From positions 60,720-124,719 of the forward strand of contig JADILV010000041.1 of NCBI GenBank assembly GCA_017695115.1: a stretch of 64,000 bases of DNA, given 5' to 3'. Made by a program: the position numbers and the translations under genes. Under the pieces are notes generated by a model that made no database searches, had not been told where the DNA came from, and saw nothing but the letters and a program-made list of their open reading frames with translations. Each line of letters opens with the position of its first letter. Position 1 is the stretch's first letter. This document shows positions 26,506 through 36,505 of the stretch, piece after piece. The stretch is from Candidatus Cryptobacteroides avicola. Lineage in GTDB: Bacteria; Bacteroidota; Bacteroidia; Bacteroidales; UBA932.

Positions 26506-29500
26506 TTAGAATGTAATATCGATTCCGCCTCCGAAATAACGGAGGGTAGGGTAGTTGCGGACAGAGTTCGCACCGCCCTTGCTCATGTTGGAGCCGAACT
26601 CCGAGCTTTCCGGGTCAACCCAGCCGTATTTGGTAAAAGTCAACGGGTTCTGGGCATCGAAATATATGCGGAGAGCCTTGCATCCGAACTTCTCGGTCCA
26701 TTTTCTCGGGAAAGTGTAACCTACCTGGATATTCTTCACACGCATATAAGCCCCGCTGATCATATTGAGTTCAGAACCAGGCTGGCCCCAGTTGTTTGTA
26801 TTGCTCTGGGAGCCGCTCGGGGCAAGACGCGGCCAGCGGGCATCCGTATTGGACGGAGTCCAGTAGTCGAGCATGTGCTCGTAAGTGGCCATACCGTAGT
26901 CGCTGTGGAACGGCTGCACGAGCTCGCCACGCACCGCACTGGTACGCTTGAGCACACCCTGGAGCATGATATTCACGTCGATACCTTTCCACCTTACACT
27001 GTAGTTGAATCCGAAAGTGTATCGAGGGAAACCATAGCCGAGGTAAGTACGGTCATCATCATTGATCACCCCGTCTTCGTTGATGTCGACATATTTGACA
27101 TCCCCCGGGCGGAGCTGCGTCCTGTCAATTCCATTAGGGATGGCGGATGACTGGATTTCGTCATAGCTCTGGAACATGCCGGCCACCTTGTACCCGTAAT
27201 ATGAGTTGAGAGGCAGGCCTTCCTGGATAAGGGTAGTGACACCATCCACTGAAGCCACCTGAGGATCGCCGTATTTGACGACTTTGTTCTGGGAGTCAGC
27301 TATGTTGAAAGAGAAGTTGTGGTTCCAGGCTCCTTTAACAAGATTGTAATTGATGGTGAGCTCCCATCCGTGGTTGTCCATCACTCCCCTGTTCTCCTTT
27401 GCGATGGATGCTCCGAATATTCCCACCGTAATAGGTGCAAGAAGGATGTCGCTGGTACGCTTGTAGAAATAATCAAGGTTGACACTAAGGCTGTTCTTAA
27501 AGAAAGTGGCATCTAATCCCACATTGAATGTCTTGGATTTCTCCCATGTCAGCAGTTCATTTCCCATGGTAAACATAAGACCCGGAACGGTCTGGCCGTT
27601 GAAACCATATGCATTGAGCCACGTGCCATAGGTGGTAAGGAAGTCATACAAGCCGACATCCTGCTGGTTTCCGTTAAGACCGTAGGAAGCACGAAACTTC
27701 AGGTCCCCGACCTTGTAGCGGTAGTTCTCCATGAAGTTTTCCTGTGAAAGACGCCATCCGACGCTCACAGCAGGGAAGAAACCTGCATTCCTTATCTTGA
27801 GGAATTTGGACGACATGTCATAACGAGCGGTAAAGTCGATATAGTAGCGCTCATCATACGAATATCCGACACGCCCGAAGTAAGACATGAGGGCGGAGCG
27901 GGTATTGTCCTGGGAAGAAAGGGAGGTTCCATCCTCTATTACAGTACCTTCAGTAGGCTGATTGAGATCATTCAGGTAGGATTTGCTCGAATTGATGGAA
28001 TAATGGTAATAGGACTCCTGCGACCACCCTACCAGAGCAGTGATGTTATGCTTCTCAGCAAATGTACGGTTGAAGTCGAGCATCACCTGTCCCGTCAGAA
28101 ATGTATTCTTCTCCACCCAGTCATCGGCCGGGTTGGTAGTCGAACCGGCAACGACCGCCGTAGAAGGATCGGCATAATCAGTTCCGTTGTCCGTCATCTG
28201 CATATATGTCATGTGGTCCGAAAAACGATGGCTGTTGCGTATCTCTCCTCCGAGGACAGCACGGGCCTTCAATCCTTTGATGATCTCGTACTCAGCAGTG
28301 AAAGTTCCGGAAATGAAATTGTTGTCAAATTTGTTCCAGCCGCCGGACTCAAGACCAGCGATCGGACTGCCGGCATATCCGCCGTATTTATAATTGTTGG
28401 CCGTATATATACCGGTAGCCTCGTCCTTGAGCCTGTAGAAATAATAGGTAGGATAACGCACCAGGTCAGCGAACAGGAAACTCGATGTAGTAGGGGTCTT
28501 GTTGTTCTCGCCCGTGAAAGCAAGATTAAGCCCGAGTTTCAGACGGCCGATCTCGGTAGTGATATTAGAACGGACATTGTAGTGCTTCATGCTATAGTCG
28601 CCCACATAGTTGGTCTCCTGATCGAAATAGTTGGCAGACAGCATATAGGTGGTATGTTCCGTACCTCCGGAGACACTCACGCTGTAGTTCTGCTGCAGAG
28701 CGTTACGCATCGCCTGCTCTATGAAAGGCTCGCAGTCTCCATGCTCATAGAAATCGCGGATTTCCTCAGGAGTGAAAGTCGGGGTATTGCCGACATTGGT
28801 CATCGCCTCGTTCCTGAGGATAGAGTTCATATAACTCGGCAGAAAATCAAAAAGGATGTGAGGGTTCTGGGTCCCGACCTGCGCACTGAAACGGATTTCA
28901 GGGGCTGACTCTTTCTTTCCGGACTTGGTGGTAATAAGGATAACACCGTTTGAAGAACGTGCACCGTAGATGGCAGCGGCTCCTGCATCCTTGAGAATAC
29001 TTATGTTCTCGATGTCGGCCGGATTAATATTGTTCATACGTCCGGACTCGTACTGCGGCACACCGTCGATTACAACCAGTGGGCTGTTATTCCCCATCGT
29101 ACTGACACCCCTTATTGAAAGGTTCATCTGATCACTACTGGTAGGATCGAAATTTTTCGTCTGGATGACAAGGTTGGCCGCAGCGCCCTGCAGAGCCTGC
29201 TGGATATTTGCCACAGGCCTGTTCTCAATCATATCGTTCTGGACCGTAGCGACCGAAGACATAAGGTGACGTCTGGTTGTAGTGCCATAACCTACAACAA
29301 CGACTTCATCGAGGTAGTTCGTGTCCTCTTCAAGGACAATGGAGAAAATGTCCTGGTTCCCGACAGCCACTGTAGCCGTCTTGAATCCCAGACATGAGAT
29401 TTCGAGTACATCCGAAGAAGATACCCTGGAAAGAGAAAAGTTTCCGTCGTAGTCGGTAGATGTACCGTTCTGGGTTCCGGACACTACGACAAAAGCGCCC

Positions 29501-29671
29501 GTGACAGGCTGGTTGTTTTTATCTACAACCCCCCCCCGTCACGGTCCTTACGTCGGACTGCCCGGCAGCATCGGCCATACCGGCCAATGACAAAGTACAC
29601 GCAAGAAGCATAATTGAACAAACCTTCTTCCATGCACTTTGTTTAGAGCATAAACATTGAGTGAAATTCAT
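26506..29671 (-). CDS. SusC/RagA-type TonB-dependent transporter (set 2), frame broken at a 9-G run
   Basis: Two frames together make one complete SusC. The first, from the ATG at 29669-29671, gives a signal peptide (SAWKKVCSIMLLACTLSLAGMADA) and the strand VRTVTGG, then hits a stop. The second, one base off, starts VVDKNNQPVTGAFVVVSG and runs through the TonB-box-like DEVVVVGYGTTTRR, plug (GARSSNGVILITTKSGKK) and barrel to a normal end (FGGGIDITF). They meet at nine G (29529-29537). With eight G the joined protein has 1054 residues and aligns without gaps to SusC-1 in this region. The rest of the frame (over 980 codons) has no other damage, so this is either a phase-OFF state, a very recent mutation or a base-calling error. 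Confidence 0.85.
29529..29537 (-). repeat. Run of 9 G that frameshifts SusC-2
   Basis: The coding strand reads ACG followed by eight more G and then TTGTAG, bringing TAG/TAA stops into use soon after. Removing one G gives Thr-Gly-Gly-Val-Val-Asp-Lys, which fits the conserved start of the regulatory-like domain. The in-frame length, eight, is the same as the run found in susC-1. Confidence 0.85.
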
Positions 29672-29701
29672 AGAAATGGTTATTTGTTTAGTTTGTGGGT
29701 A

Positions 29702-29760
29702 CAAATTAACATTTTTACGACACAATCTTAAGTACGGATTTGCGCAATAATAGTACGATT
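29702..29760 (-). promoter_or_regulatory. SusC-2 promoter with shared regulator site (site C)
   Basis: Minus-strand near -7 box TTAATTTG (29702-29709; one base off the consensus), then 22 bases, then the site 29732-29760. Here the two half sites are clearest: GTACGGATT at 29732 and GTACGATT at 29753, a direct repeat 21 bp apart, which puts both on the same face of DNA. The ATG is 31 bases below the -7 box. Confidence 0.68.
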
Positions 29761-29785
29761 GCACTTAAAATGCCCCTGGGCCCTG

Positions 29786-32269
29786 TCAATACGTCACCCT
29801 CACCACCGTGTATGAATACGCAGGGAGTTCGATTCCGCACATGCCGGCCGACATATACACATCCAGCACCTCAGGACTTATCCTCCGGGGATCGGAAACG
29901 GTGTTCTCCTCCCCGAGTTCCCCGGAAATGCACCATGCAGAAATGTGGTCCGGACTGTCCGGAAGAGGGATATCCAGACGTACATTTTCAGGGAAAGGGG
30001 ACAGGTTGGCGATATGGAGCACAAGAGCATCCCCGGACACGGACCTTGTCGCAGTCATGTCCAGATGCCTGCAAGATACGCCGTCCGCATTTGCGACATC
30101 GCTTTTCACCAGGAGAGGCAGGTGATTCTCCGAAGCCATCTTCTGCGCATGGTAAGGCGGCATCCCCCATACTCTGGACGGAGTGAAGAAAACCTGCCCC
30201 TGGTCCCAGCCATTGTCATTCTGTCCGTAAGGCTGCAGTGCATTGGCCGCACAGGATGCAAGTACGAAATCCCCCATCCTGCGCACGGCATTCTGCAGCG
30301 TGACATGCCCAAGGGCCCTCTGCATGTTGTGCAGGTTGCCGTTTTCCTCGAAAATGGCGCACTTCATCTCCGTATCCGGATTCCATTTATGGAAAAGTCC
30401 ATACATTTCTTTAAGGCACGACTCTACTTCCGCACCGGAAGACAAGCCGTCGGCCCACGGATGGTAGTCCCAATAGGAAGCCTTGCCGTCAAGAGCCCTG
30501 AATACTTTCTCTATATTCGGAGAGTCCGGCCTCCACCATGCCGTACAGACGAGTTCCAAAGACGGGTCCTTGCTTTTCATGGCGTCATGCAGGAGCAGGA
30601 ACCTCTCTACATAATGGTCGTACTCGTCGGCCCTGTCACCGTGGAACAGGACTTCCTCGTTGCCTATACCTATATATTTTACTCCGTATGGTTCCGGATG
30701 TCCGTTTTCAGAACGTTTCCTCCCCCATTCCGAGGTCACAGGACCGTTAAGATATTCTATCATGTCAGCCATATCCTCGGGCGACTCCTCTATATTTATG
30801 GCAAAGGCAGGTATAAAACCGGCCGCCTCACAGAATTTCAGGAAATCCTCTATGCCGAATCCGTTGGTGGAATACCTGTACCAGTGGCCGTGGTACGGCG
30901 GTCTGGAATCAGGGTCCCCGATCATTTTCTTGAACCTGTACCCGGAGGCGTTTATCATTGTCCCGCCGTATCTGAGGAATGTCAGCCCCTGGGCGACCAT
31001 GGCCGAGGCTATATCTTTTCTGAGCGGCAGACCATGAAACCTGTCTTCTCCGGCAGACATGAGGACCGCCTGGTCCGCGACCACCTCTCCTGGCCTTTCC
31101 ATATATATGACAAAGCAGGCTGCGGTATCCGTGGCGTCAGGGACAAGGGAGAACGGATATTTCTTCCATTCCGTACCGGATACGGTGATTCCGCATGCAG
31201 CATACTCTCCGGTCCTGCCGGAATCCGCCAGGGCGACCTTGACCGATGTCTTTCCCGGGCCAGTGTTTCTGAGCCAGAGACTGCCTTCCATTCTGCGTCC
31301 TTCCCTGACAGAAATCCCCCATCCGTTAAGGCCGGAATTGGAAATACCGGCCTTGCCGGTTCCTGAAACGAAACGTATGACCTGGGCATTACGTCCGTTG
31401 AATGCATCTACGGTATCTATCCTGTACTCCGGGACGACATTCCCGGTGGCAAACTCCTGCCACTGGCGGCTGACGCAGATGCGCGGCTCTCCTTTAAATA
31501 CCGGACAGACGGCTCCTGTTCCGTCATCTATAGACAGGTTCCTGAATACCGCATTCATGTTCCATGTCCGCAGGGCCGCTTTTCCACAGGACAGGTCCGG
31601 ATCGTTGTCTTCGGTCCGGTACACAGTCTCTCCGTTCAACAGTACCGACAGCCACCCGTCCGACATTTCCGCCTCAAGCCTGTTCCAGTTTCGCGGATTG
31701 CAGGAAACCGCCACGTCGGCCAGATGCGTGAAGTTGTTCTTATGCTTGCCGACCACCACCTTCTTTCCATCGGAAGAAAGGCTGATTTCATATCCGAAAA
31801 ACGCATCGGCGCCGTTTCCTGGCCCGGAAACCCTGACGAGAATCCCCGCATTGTCCCCATGTACACCGGTAAAACGGATATCCGCCCCTACGGTACCGTC
31901 AGATACGGTCTTCAGATCATAGACCAGCTTCGCACCGGGATGGGCGCAGACTTCTACGGAATCTCCATACGGGATCCACTCTCCTTCATAAGAAGAAAAG
32001 CCGGGCATGACAGGAGACGGAGCAGGCTCTTCAAAGCTCTCCCCGAAAATCTTCTGGTCATACAGGCCTCCGTATATTTCATGGTTCACATCCTCGATAC
32101 ACGCCCCGTACAGATACGGAGTTATCCTGCCTCCAACGGACGAGGTATCCACACTTACAGTCTTGACCGGGCGGTCCGCAGGTTTTTCAACTGCCGCCGA
32201 AGGATACGGAAAAGACATGAACAGACATAACGTGCAAAGCACGGACATATACAATCGCTTCATCTTCAT
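29786..32269 (-). CDS. GH51-like alpha-L-arabinofuranosidase, secreted
   Basis: 827 residues from ATG 32267-32269; MKRLYMSVLCTLCLFMSF is the signal-peptide core. An N-terminal part with the GH51 start (TPYLYGACIEDVNHEIYGGLYDQ) is interrupted by a concanavalin/LamG-like insert (about 95-250), then a second beta domain, the TIM barrel with acid/base Glu in YIGIGNEEVLFHGDR and nucleophile Glu in CAIFEENGNLHNMQ, and a C-terminal beta domain. Family activity is release of alpha-L-arabinofuranose; some related enzymes accept galactofuranose, which has the same ring configuration. A shared regulator site upstream ties it to the mannan genes. Confidence 0.85.
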   Translation of the reverse strand: MKMKRLYMSVLCTLCLFMSFPYPSAAVEKPADRPVKTVSVDTSSVGGRITPYLYGACIEDVNHEIYGGLYDQKIFGESFEEPAPSPVMPGFSSYEGEWIPYGDSVEVCAHPGAKLVYDLKTVSDGTVGADIRFTGVHGDNAGILVRVSGPGNGADAFFGYEISLSSDGKKVVVGKHKNNFTHLADVAVSCNPRNWNRLEAEMSDGWLSVLLNGETVYRTEDNDPDLSCGKAALRTWNMNAVFRNLSIDDGTGAVCPVFKGEPRICVSRQWQEFATGNVVPEYRIDTVDAFNGRNAQVIRFVSGTGKAGISNSGLNGWGISVREGRRMEGSLWLRNTGPGKTSVKVALADSGRTGEYAACGITVSGTEWKKYPFSLVPDATDTAACFVIYMERPGEVVADQAVLMSAGEDRFHGLPLRKDIASAMVAQGLTFLRYGGTMINASGYRFKKMIGDPDSRPPYHGHWYRYSTNGFGIEDFLKFCEAAGFIPAFAINIEESPEDMADMIEYLNGPVTSEWGRKRSENGHPEPYGVKYIGIGNEEVLFHGDRADEYDHYVERFLLLHDAMKSKDPSLELVCTAWWRPDSPNIEKVFRALDGKASYWDYHPWADGLSSGAEVESCLKEMYGLFHKWNPDTEMKCAIFEENGNLHNMQRALGHVTLQNAVRRMGDFVLASCAANALQPYGQNDNGWDQGQVFFTPSRVWGMPPYHAQKMASENHLPLLVKSDVANADGVSCRHLDMTATRSVSGDALVLHIANLSPFPENVRLDIPLPDSPDHISAWCISGELGEENTVSDPRRISPEVLDVYMSAGMCGIELPAYSYTVVRVTY

Positions 32270-32286
32270 AAAAACCGGTAATTTTT

Positions 32287-32344
32287 CAAATATACGCCGG
32301 GGAAACACAGAAGATATACGATTTCATGTATATTTAGTACGGCC
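32287..32344 (-). promoter_or_regulatory. GH51 promoter with shared regulator site (site D)
   Basis: Minus-strand -7 box TATATTTG (32287-32294), then 21 bases, then the site 32316-32344 beginning ATACGATTTCATGTA and containing TTTAGTACGG. The -7 box is 18 bases above the GH51 ATG. The site sits between GH51 and the divergent HTCS-1 gene, so it might also affect HTCS-1. Confidence 0.7.
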
Positions 32345-32411
32345 GGCATTGCAAAACCGTAGAAAATACGGAAAATACAAGTACGTATATGTGCATTCCG
32401 GGACTTTTCAC

Positions 32412-32419
32412 TATCTTTG
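32412..32419 (+). promoter_or_regulatory. -7 box for HTCS-1
   Basis: TATCTTTG, a perfect TAnnTTTG, 29 bases upstream of the HTCS-1 ATG. No TTTG is found at the usual -33 distance. Confidence 0.5.
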
Positions 32420-32448
32420 GCGGCAAAATGACACACAACCGATAACCG

Positions 32449-35400
32449 ATGAGAACACATATAGCAGTACTGCTCCTGTTCCAGCTCCTGTTATGCACTG
32501 GAGCCAAAGCCGACAACATCCGCCGGATTTCCAGCCGGGAAGGCATTTCAAACAATTCGGTCCTGTCTCTCGCACAGGGACATGACGGGTATATATGGTT
32601 CGGCACCTGTGACGGGCTTGATCTGTGGGACGGGGAGAAAGCCGTAAGCTACCCTTCCGAAGACGGCGGGATGCTGTCGCTCTCCGGCAACCTTATCGAA
32701 GAAATCATAAGCACAAAGGACTCCCTGTTCTGGGTAAGGACAAACTACGGATTCGACCTTTTCGGTCCGGAGGGGGTCAGGGCACGCCATGAAGAATTCC
32801 AGGGAATATATTTCGCCGCAGCCAGAAACAGTTATGAAACCTTCGTATTCGCACCGGGAGACGAACTGTACGGATACAGGCCAAGCACAAGGGATTTCGT
32901 AAAGACCGCATGGCCGGGAGACTTCACTTTCAACGACATCCTCGACATCAGCATCCCGGATGAAAATGTCGCGTGGATATTCTGCAGAAGCGGCATCTAT
33001 TACGCCGGCATATCATTCCCGCATGACGGCGACGCGGCAAAGATGGACCGGGCAGGCAAGGCGGCCGGAAGCATACCCCTCGTATCGGCTTTCAGGAAAG
33101 ACGGAGGGGCATACGTCATCGATACCGGCGGGACCCTGTACTTTTTCAACACAGACAACGGGCAGCTGACCACGGTCGCGGACCTGAAAGCGGACATAAG
33201 CCGGTACGGCCCGGTGTCCGACATAGTGAAATACAGCGACGGATACATGGTGTCATTCCTGTACAACGGCGTGACGCGCCTGACAAGGTCTCCGGACAGC
33301 AACGGAAGCATGTACAGGAAAACAAGGCTGGATATCGACTGCGGCGTATTCTCCCTGTTGCGGGACAGACGGCAGGACATAGTATGGATAGGCACCGACG
33401 GACAGGGCGTCATGATGTATGCGTCCAACCCGACCACATTCATGTCATACACGTTCGACAGGCTGCCGTATTCCCTTTCAAAACCGGTAAGGGCCTTTCT
33501 GGCGGACTCCAAAGGTACATTGTGGATAGGGACAAAAGGCGAGGGCATCCTCCGTATCCCGAAGTTCACAAACGGAGGACGGATTACGGCATCCGGAGCC
33601 AGGCACATCACCACCGCGAACAGCGCATTGTCCGATGAAAGCGTCTACGCCTTCGCCGAAAGCCGGTCCGGTGTCATCTGGATAGGCTCGGAAGGAAAAG
33701 GAATAGACTATTATTCTTACAAAAGCGGGAAAATACATGCGCTCGGTGGAAATATTCCGGAAGACTTGAGATATGTACACGGCTTCTGCGAGGACGGAAG
33801 CACACTGTGGGTAGCGACTGTAGGGCGCGGAGTGTACAGGCTGGAAATCGGCAACGGCCCGGACGGACCTTATGTAAAAGAGGGCAGGCACCTCGATTTC
33901 GGGGAGGAGATGCGTAACATGGACATGTTCTTCTGTGTCTACAAAGACTCTGACGGCTCCCTGCTTTTCGGAAACAGAGGAGGGGGACTCGCAGTCTACG
34001 ACCCTGTAAAAGAATCCGCCAGAGTACTGAAATTCAACAACGGCAGGTCCGATATCGCGAATGACGTCTGGACAATCTGCAGAAACGTAAAAGGCGACCT
34101 GTGGCTCGGCACCAGCTACGGCCTGATAAAAGTCTCCATAGAAGACGGCTCTGTAGAGGAAACCTCCATAAAGAAATCCGTACACGGAATACTGGAAGGG
34201 AAATACGGAGAACTGTGGATAAGCACCAACAAAGGACTGATCAAATACATTCCCGCAAATGACAAATCCATCGTCTACGGATACTCCTACGGCGTCAACA
34301 CCATAGAATACAGCGACGGGGCCTATTTCTCCGACAGTACCGACAGCCTGCTTTTCTTCGGAGGGACAAACGGTTTCGTCACCGTAGACAGCAGGCAGGA
34401 CACCGGCAACGCCATCTTTCCCGACCTTATACTCAGAAAAGTGAGAATATCCGGCCCGGAAGGCAGCGGCGACAGGACACTGTCATGGGGCAGGACACTG
34501 ACAGTCAAGGCACAGGAAAGGCTGCACGAAATAGATGTGGATGCCCTGGACTATATAGACGGGAACAACTACCAGTTCTACTATATGCTGAAAGGGTTCG
34601 ACCGCACCTGGTACAGCACGTCCAAGACCATAAGGCTGCCGGACCTTTCTCCCGGCAAATATACCCTGCTCGTCAAATACTACAACCCTGTAGTCGGGTA
34701 CTCGAGCCCGGAGTCCGGTCTTGAAATCAGGATAAAGCCCCGGTGGTACGCATCCACAATGGCCAGGGTGCTGTATGTCCTGCTTTCCATATACATGCTC
34801 TACTTCGTTGCAGACCAATACAGAAAGTACAAGAACAGGAAATATCTGGAACAGCAGGAAAAAATGGAGGCAAGACGGAAAGAAGAACTCTTCGACTCCA
34901 CTGTACAGCTGTTTGAAAACATCGCACATGAACTTACAATGCCTGTCACGATGATATCGGGTCCATGCCAGCAGATACTCGAATATGAAAAGTCGGACAG
35001 TTTCATCAGGCAGCACGGCGAGAAAATCCTCCAGCATAGCGGCAAGCTGCTCGGCATGCTGAGGATGTTCCAGAATTTCAGCGAATCAAGCGATTCAGAG
35101 CAGGGCTATGTGCAGATGTTCAATGTAAGCGACATGGCGGAAGAAATCGCCGGAACATTCATGCACCATGCAGAGGACAGGAAAATCTCTTTCACCAGAT
35201 CCATTCCGGAAAACATAGTGTGGAATACGGCATACAGGGAAGTATCCACCATCATCGAAATGCTCCTGACAAATGCATTCATAAATGTAGAAAAAAACGG
35301 AAAAGTAGACTTCAGGATATGGACGGAAGGCAACATGCTGAAAATCTCCATATCCAACAACGGGAAAGAGGACGATGCGGCAGAGATTGCCGGAATACTG

Positions 35401-36477
35401 GAAAAAATAGATGCCAGGGAATACCCGCTGAACGGAAAATTGCCCGGCCTTTCGTTCAACAATGAAATGCGGCTCGTAGTATGCAGGAACATTGCCGCAA
35501 AACTTGGAGGGACCCTCACTCTTGGCTACACGGAAGGCAGTCTCGGGCTCACGCTGGCCCTGCCGGCAATGGAGATACAGGAAAACCGCAGCATGGCGGA
35601 AAATGCGGTAGAGAAATACAGCGGCTATGCGAACATGCATGAAGGCAACCGGATAGACAATGCGGAAATGTACAAAGAGCAGCTCCTTGATTTCGACGTA
35701 GACCAGGAGAGGGCCACAATGTATATTACCGGCACGGACCATGAAATAATGAACTTCGTGGCCGAACTGTTCACCTCCAGATACAACATCAGGATGTTCA
35801 ATGACTGCAATGCCGCGCTTCTCGCCACGCACAACACCCAGCCGGACATAATGATATTCGAATACCTGACGCGGCGCGACGATGTACTCGACACGATAAA
35901 GGCAGTCAAAGAGGACAAGGTGACATCAAATATTCCGATACTGCTTCTCAGCGGAGAAAGGCATACGGACGACAAGGTGAAAGCCATCGAATCCGGTGTG
36001 GACATATACATCGGTCTCCCTCTCGACATCAAATACCTGAGAGCATCCGTAGAACAGCTCATCAACAAGCTGAAGACTCTTCAGGACTATTACCAGTCGA
36101 GCATCAGTTCCTACCAGTTCACATACGGCAAGATGCTCCACAGGGAAGACAAGGAGTTCATCGACAGGATGCTGAAAATCATAAGCGAAAACATCTCCGA
36201 CAGCACCGTCACCACCGCATTCATAGCGGAGGAAATGGGGGTAAGCGTGCGGACACTGTACAACAGGCTCGAAGGACTGATAAACGTCACCCCGAACAAT
36301 ATCATAAAGGAATTCAGGCTGGCATACGCCGAGCAGCTGCTTTCCACGACAAAACTCACCATCGACGAAATCATTTTCAAGTCAGGATATGCAAACCGCG
36401 GGACATTCTTCAAGAACTTTTCAGCCAAATACGGATGTACGCCGAAGGCCTACAGGGAAAAACTGAATAATATATAA
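32449..36477 (+). CDS. Hybrid two-component regulator HTCS-1 with degenerate kinase and receiver
   Basis: 1342 residues. Signal peptide, periplasmic two-blade-set beta-propeller (repeats such as GYIWFGTCDGL, GVIWIGSEGKG, GDLWLGTSYGL), Y_Y_Y domain (about 690-760), one membrane helix (about 768-787), HisKA, ATPase-like, receiver-like and AraC DNA-binding domains (about 1235-1342). H827 is kept (NIAHELTMP). However, the G1-box Asp is N970 (ISNNGKE), the glycine-rich G2 loop is replaced by GLSFNNEMR, the phospho-acceptor Asp of the receiver is E1138 (PDIMIFEYL) and its conserved Lys is L1190 (GLPLD). The frame is otherwise intact and the AraC part looks normal. It is divergent from the mannan locus and most likely controls it. 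Confidence 0.92.
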   Translation: MRTHIAVLLLFQLLLCTGAKADNIRRISSREGISNNSVLSLAQGHDGYIWFGTCDGLDLWDGEKAVSYPSEDGGMLSLSGNLIEEIISTKDSLFWVRTNYGFDLFGPEGVRARHEEFQGIYFAAARNSYETFVFAPGDELYGYRPSTRDFVKTAWPGDFTFNDILDISIPDENVAWIFCRSGIYYAGISFPHDGDAAKMDRAGKAAGSIPLVSAFRKDGGAYVIDTGGTLYFFNTDNGQLTTVADLKADISRYGPVSDIVKYSDGYMVSFLYNGVTRLTRSPDSNGSMYRKTRLDIDCGVFSLLRDRRQDIVWIGTDGQGVMMYASNPTTFMSYTFDRLPYSLSKPVRAFLADSKGTLWIGTKGEGILRIPKFTNGGRITASGARHITTANSALSDESVYAFAESRSGVIWIGSEGKGIDYYSYKSGKIHALGGNIPEDLRYVHGFCEDGSTLWVATVGRGVYRLEIGNGPDGPYVKEGRHLDFGEEMRNMDMFFCVYKDSDGSLLFGNRGGGLAVYDPVKESARVLKFNNGRSDIANDVWTICRNVKGDLWLGTSYGLIKVSIEDGSVEETSIKKSVHGILEGKYGELWISTNKGLIKYIPANDKSIVYGYSYGVNTIEYSDGAYFSDSTDSLLFFGGTNGFVTVDSRQDTGNAIFPDLILRKVRISGPEGSGDRTLSWGRTLTVKAQERLHEIDVDALDYIDGNNYQFYYMLKGFDRTWYSTSKTIRLPDLSPGKYTLLVKYYNPVVGYSSPESGLEIRIKPRWYASTMARVLYVLLSIYMLYFVADQYRKYKNRKYLEQQEKMEARRKEELFDSTVQLFENIAHELTMPVTMISGPCQQILEYEKSDSFIRQHGEKILQHSGKLLGMLRMFQNFSESSDSEQGYVQMFNVSDMAEEIAGTFMHHAEDRKISFTRSIPENIVWNTAYREVSTIIEMLLTNAFINVEKNGKVDFRIWTEGNMLKISISNNGKEDDAAEIAGILEKIDAREYPLNGKLPGLSFNNEMRLVVCRNIAAKLGGTLTLGYTEGSLGLTLALPAMEIQENRSMAENAVEKYSGYANMHEGNRIDNAEMYKEQLLDFDVDQERATMYITGTDHEIMNFVAELFTSRYNIRMFNDCNAALLATHNTQPDIMIFEYLTRRDDVLDTIKAVKEDKVTSNIPILLLSGERHTDDKVKAIESGVDIYIGLPLDIKYLRASVEQLINKLKTLQDYYQSSISSYQFTYGKMLHREDKEFIDRMLKIISENISDSTVTTAFIAEEMGVSVRTLYNRLEGLINVTPNNIIKEFRLAYAEQLLSTTKLTIDEIIFKSGYANRGTFFKNFSAKYGCTPKAYREKLNNI

Positions 36478-36505
36478 AGGAAAGCCACAATAGGAATATT
36501 TTGAT

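Noticed and set aside
26506..29484. SusC-2 as a normal gene starting at the GTG at 29484
   Set aside because: That start would remove the signal peptide and the first strand of the regulatory-like domain, both of which are present upstream in another frame.
29945..31366. A 473-codon open frame on the plus strand
   Set aside because: Antisense to the GH51 gene, with no signal or domain; a codon-use shadow.
32381..32399. A GTACG-containing stretch upstream of HTCS-1 as a fifth regulator site
   Set aside because: Beyond GTACG it does not match the invariant positions, and the orientation relative to a -7 box differs.
32449..36477. HTCS-1 as a decayed pseudogene
   Set aside because: The 1342-codon frame is intact, and sensor, membrane and DNA-binding parts are well kept; the changes are limited to phosphotransfer residues.
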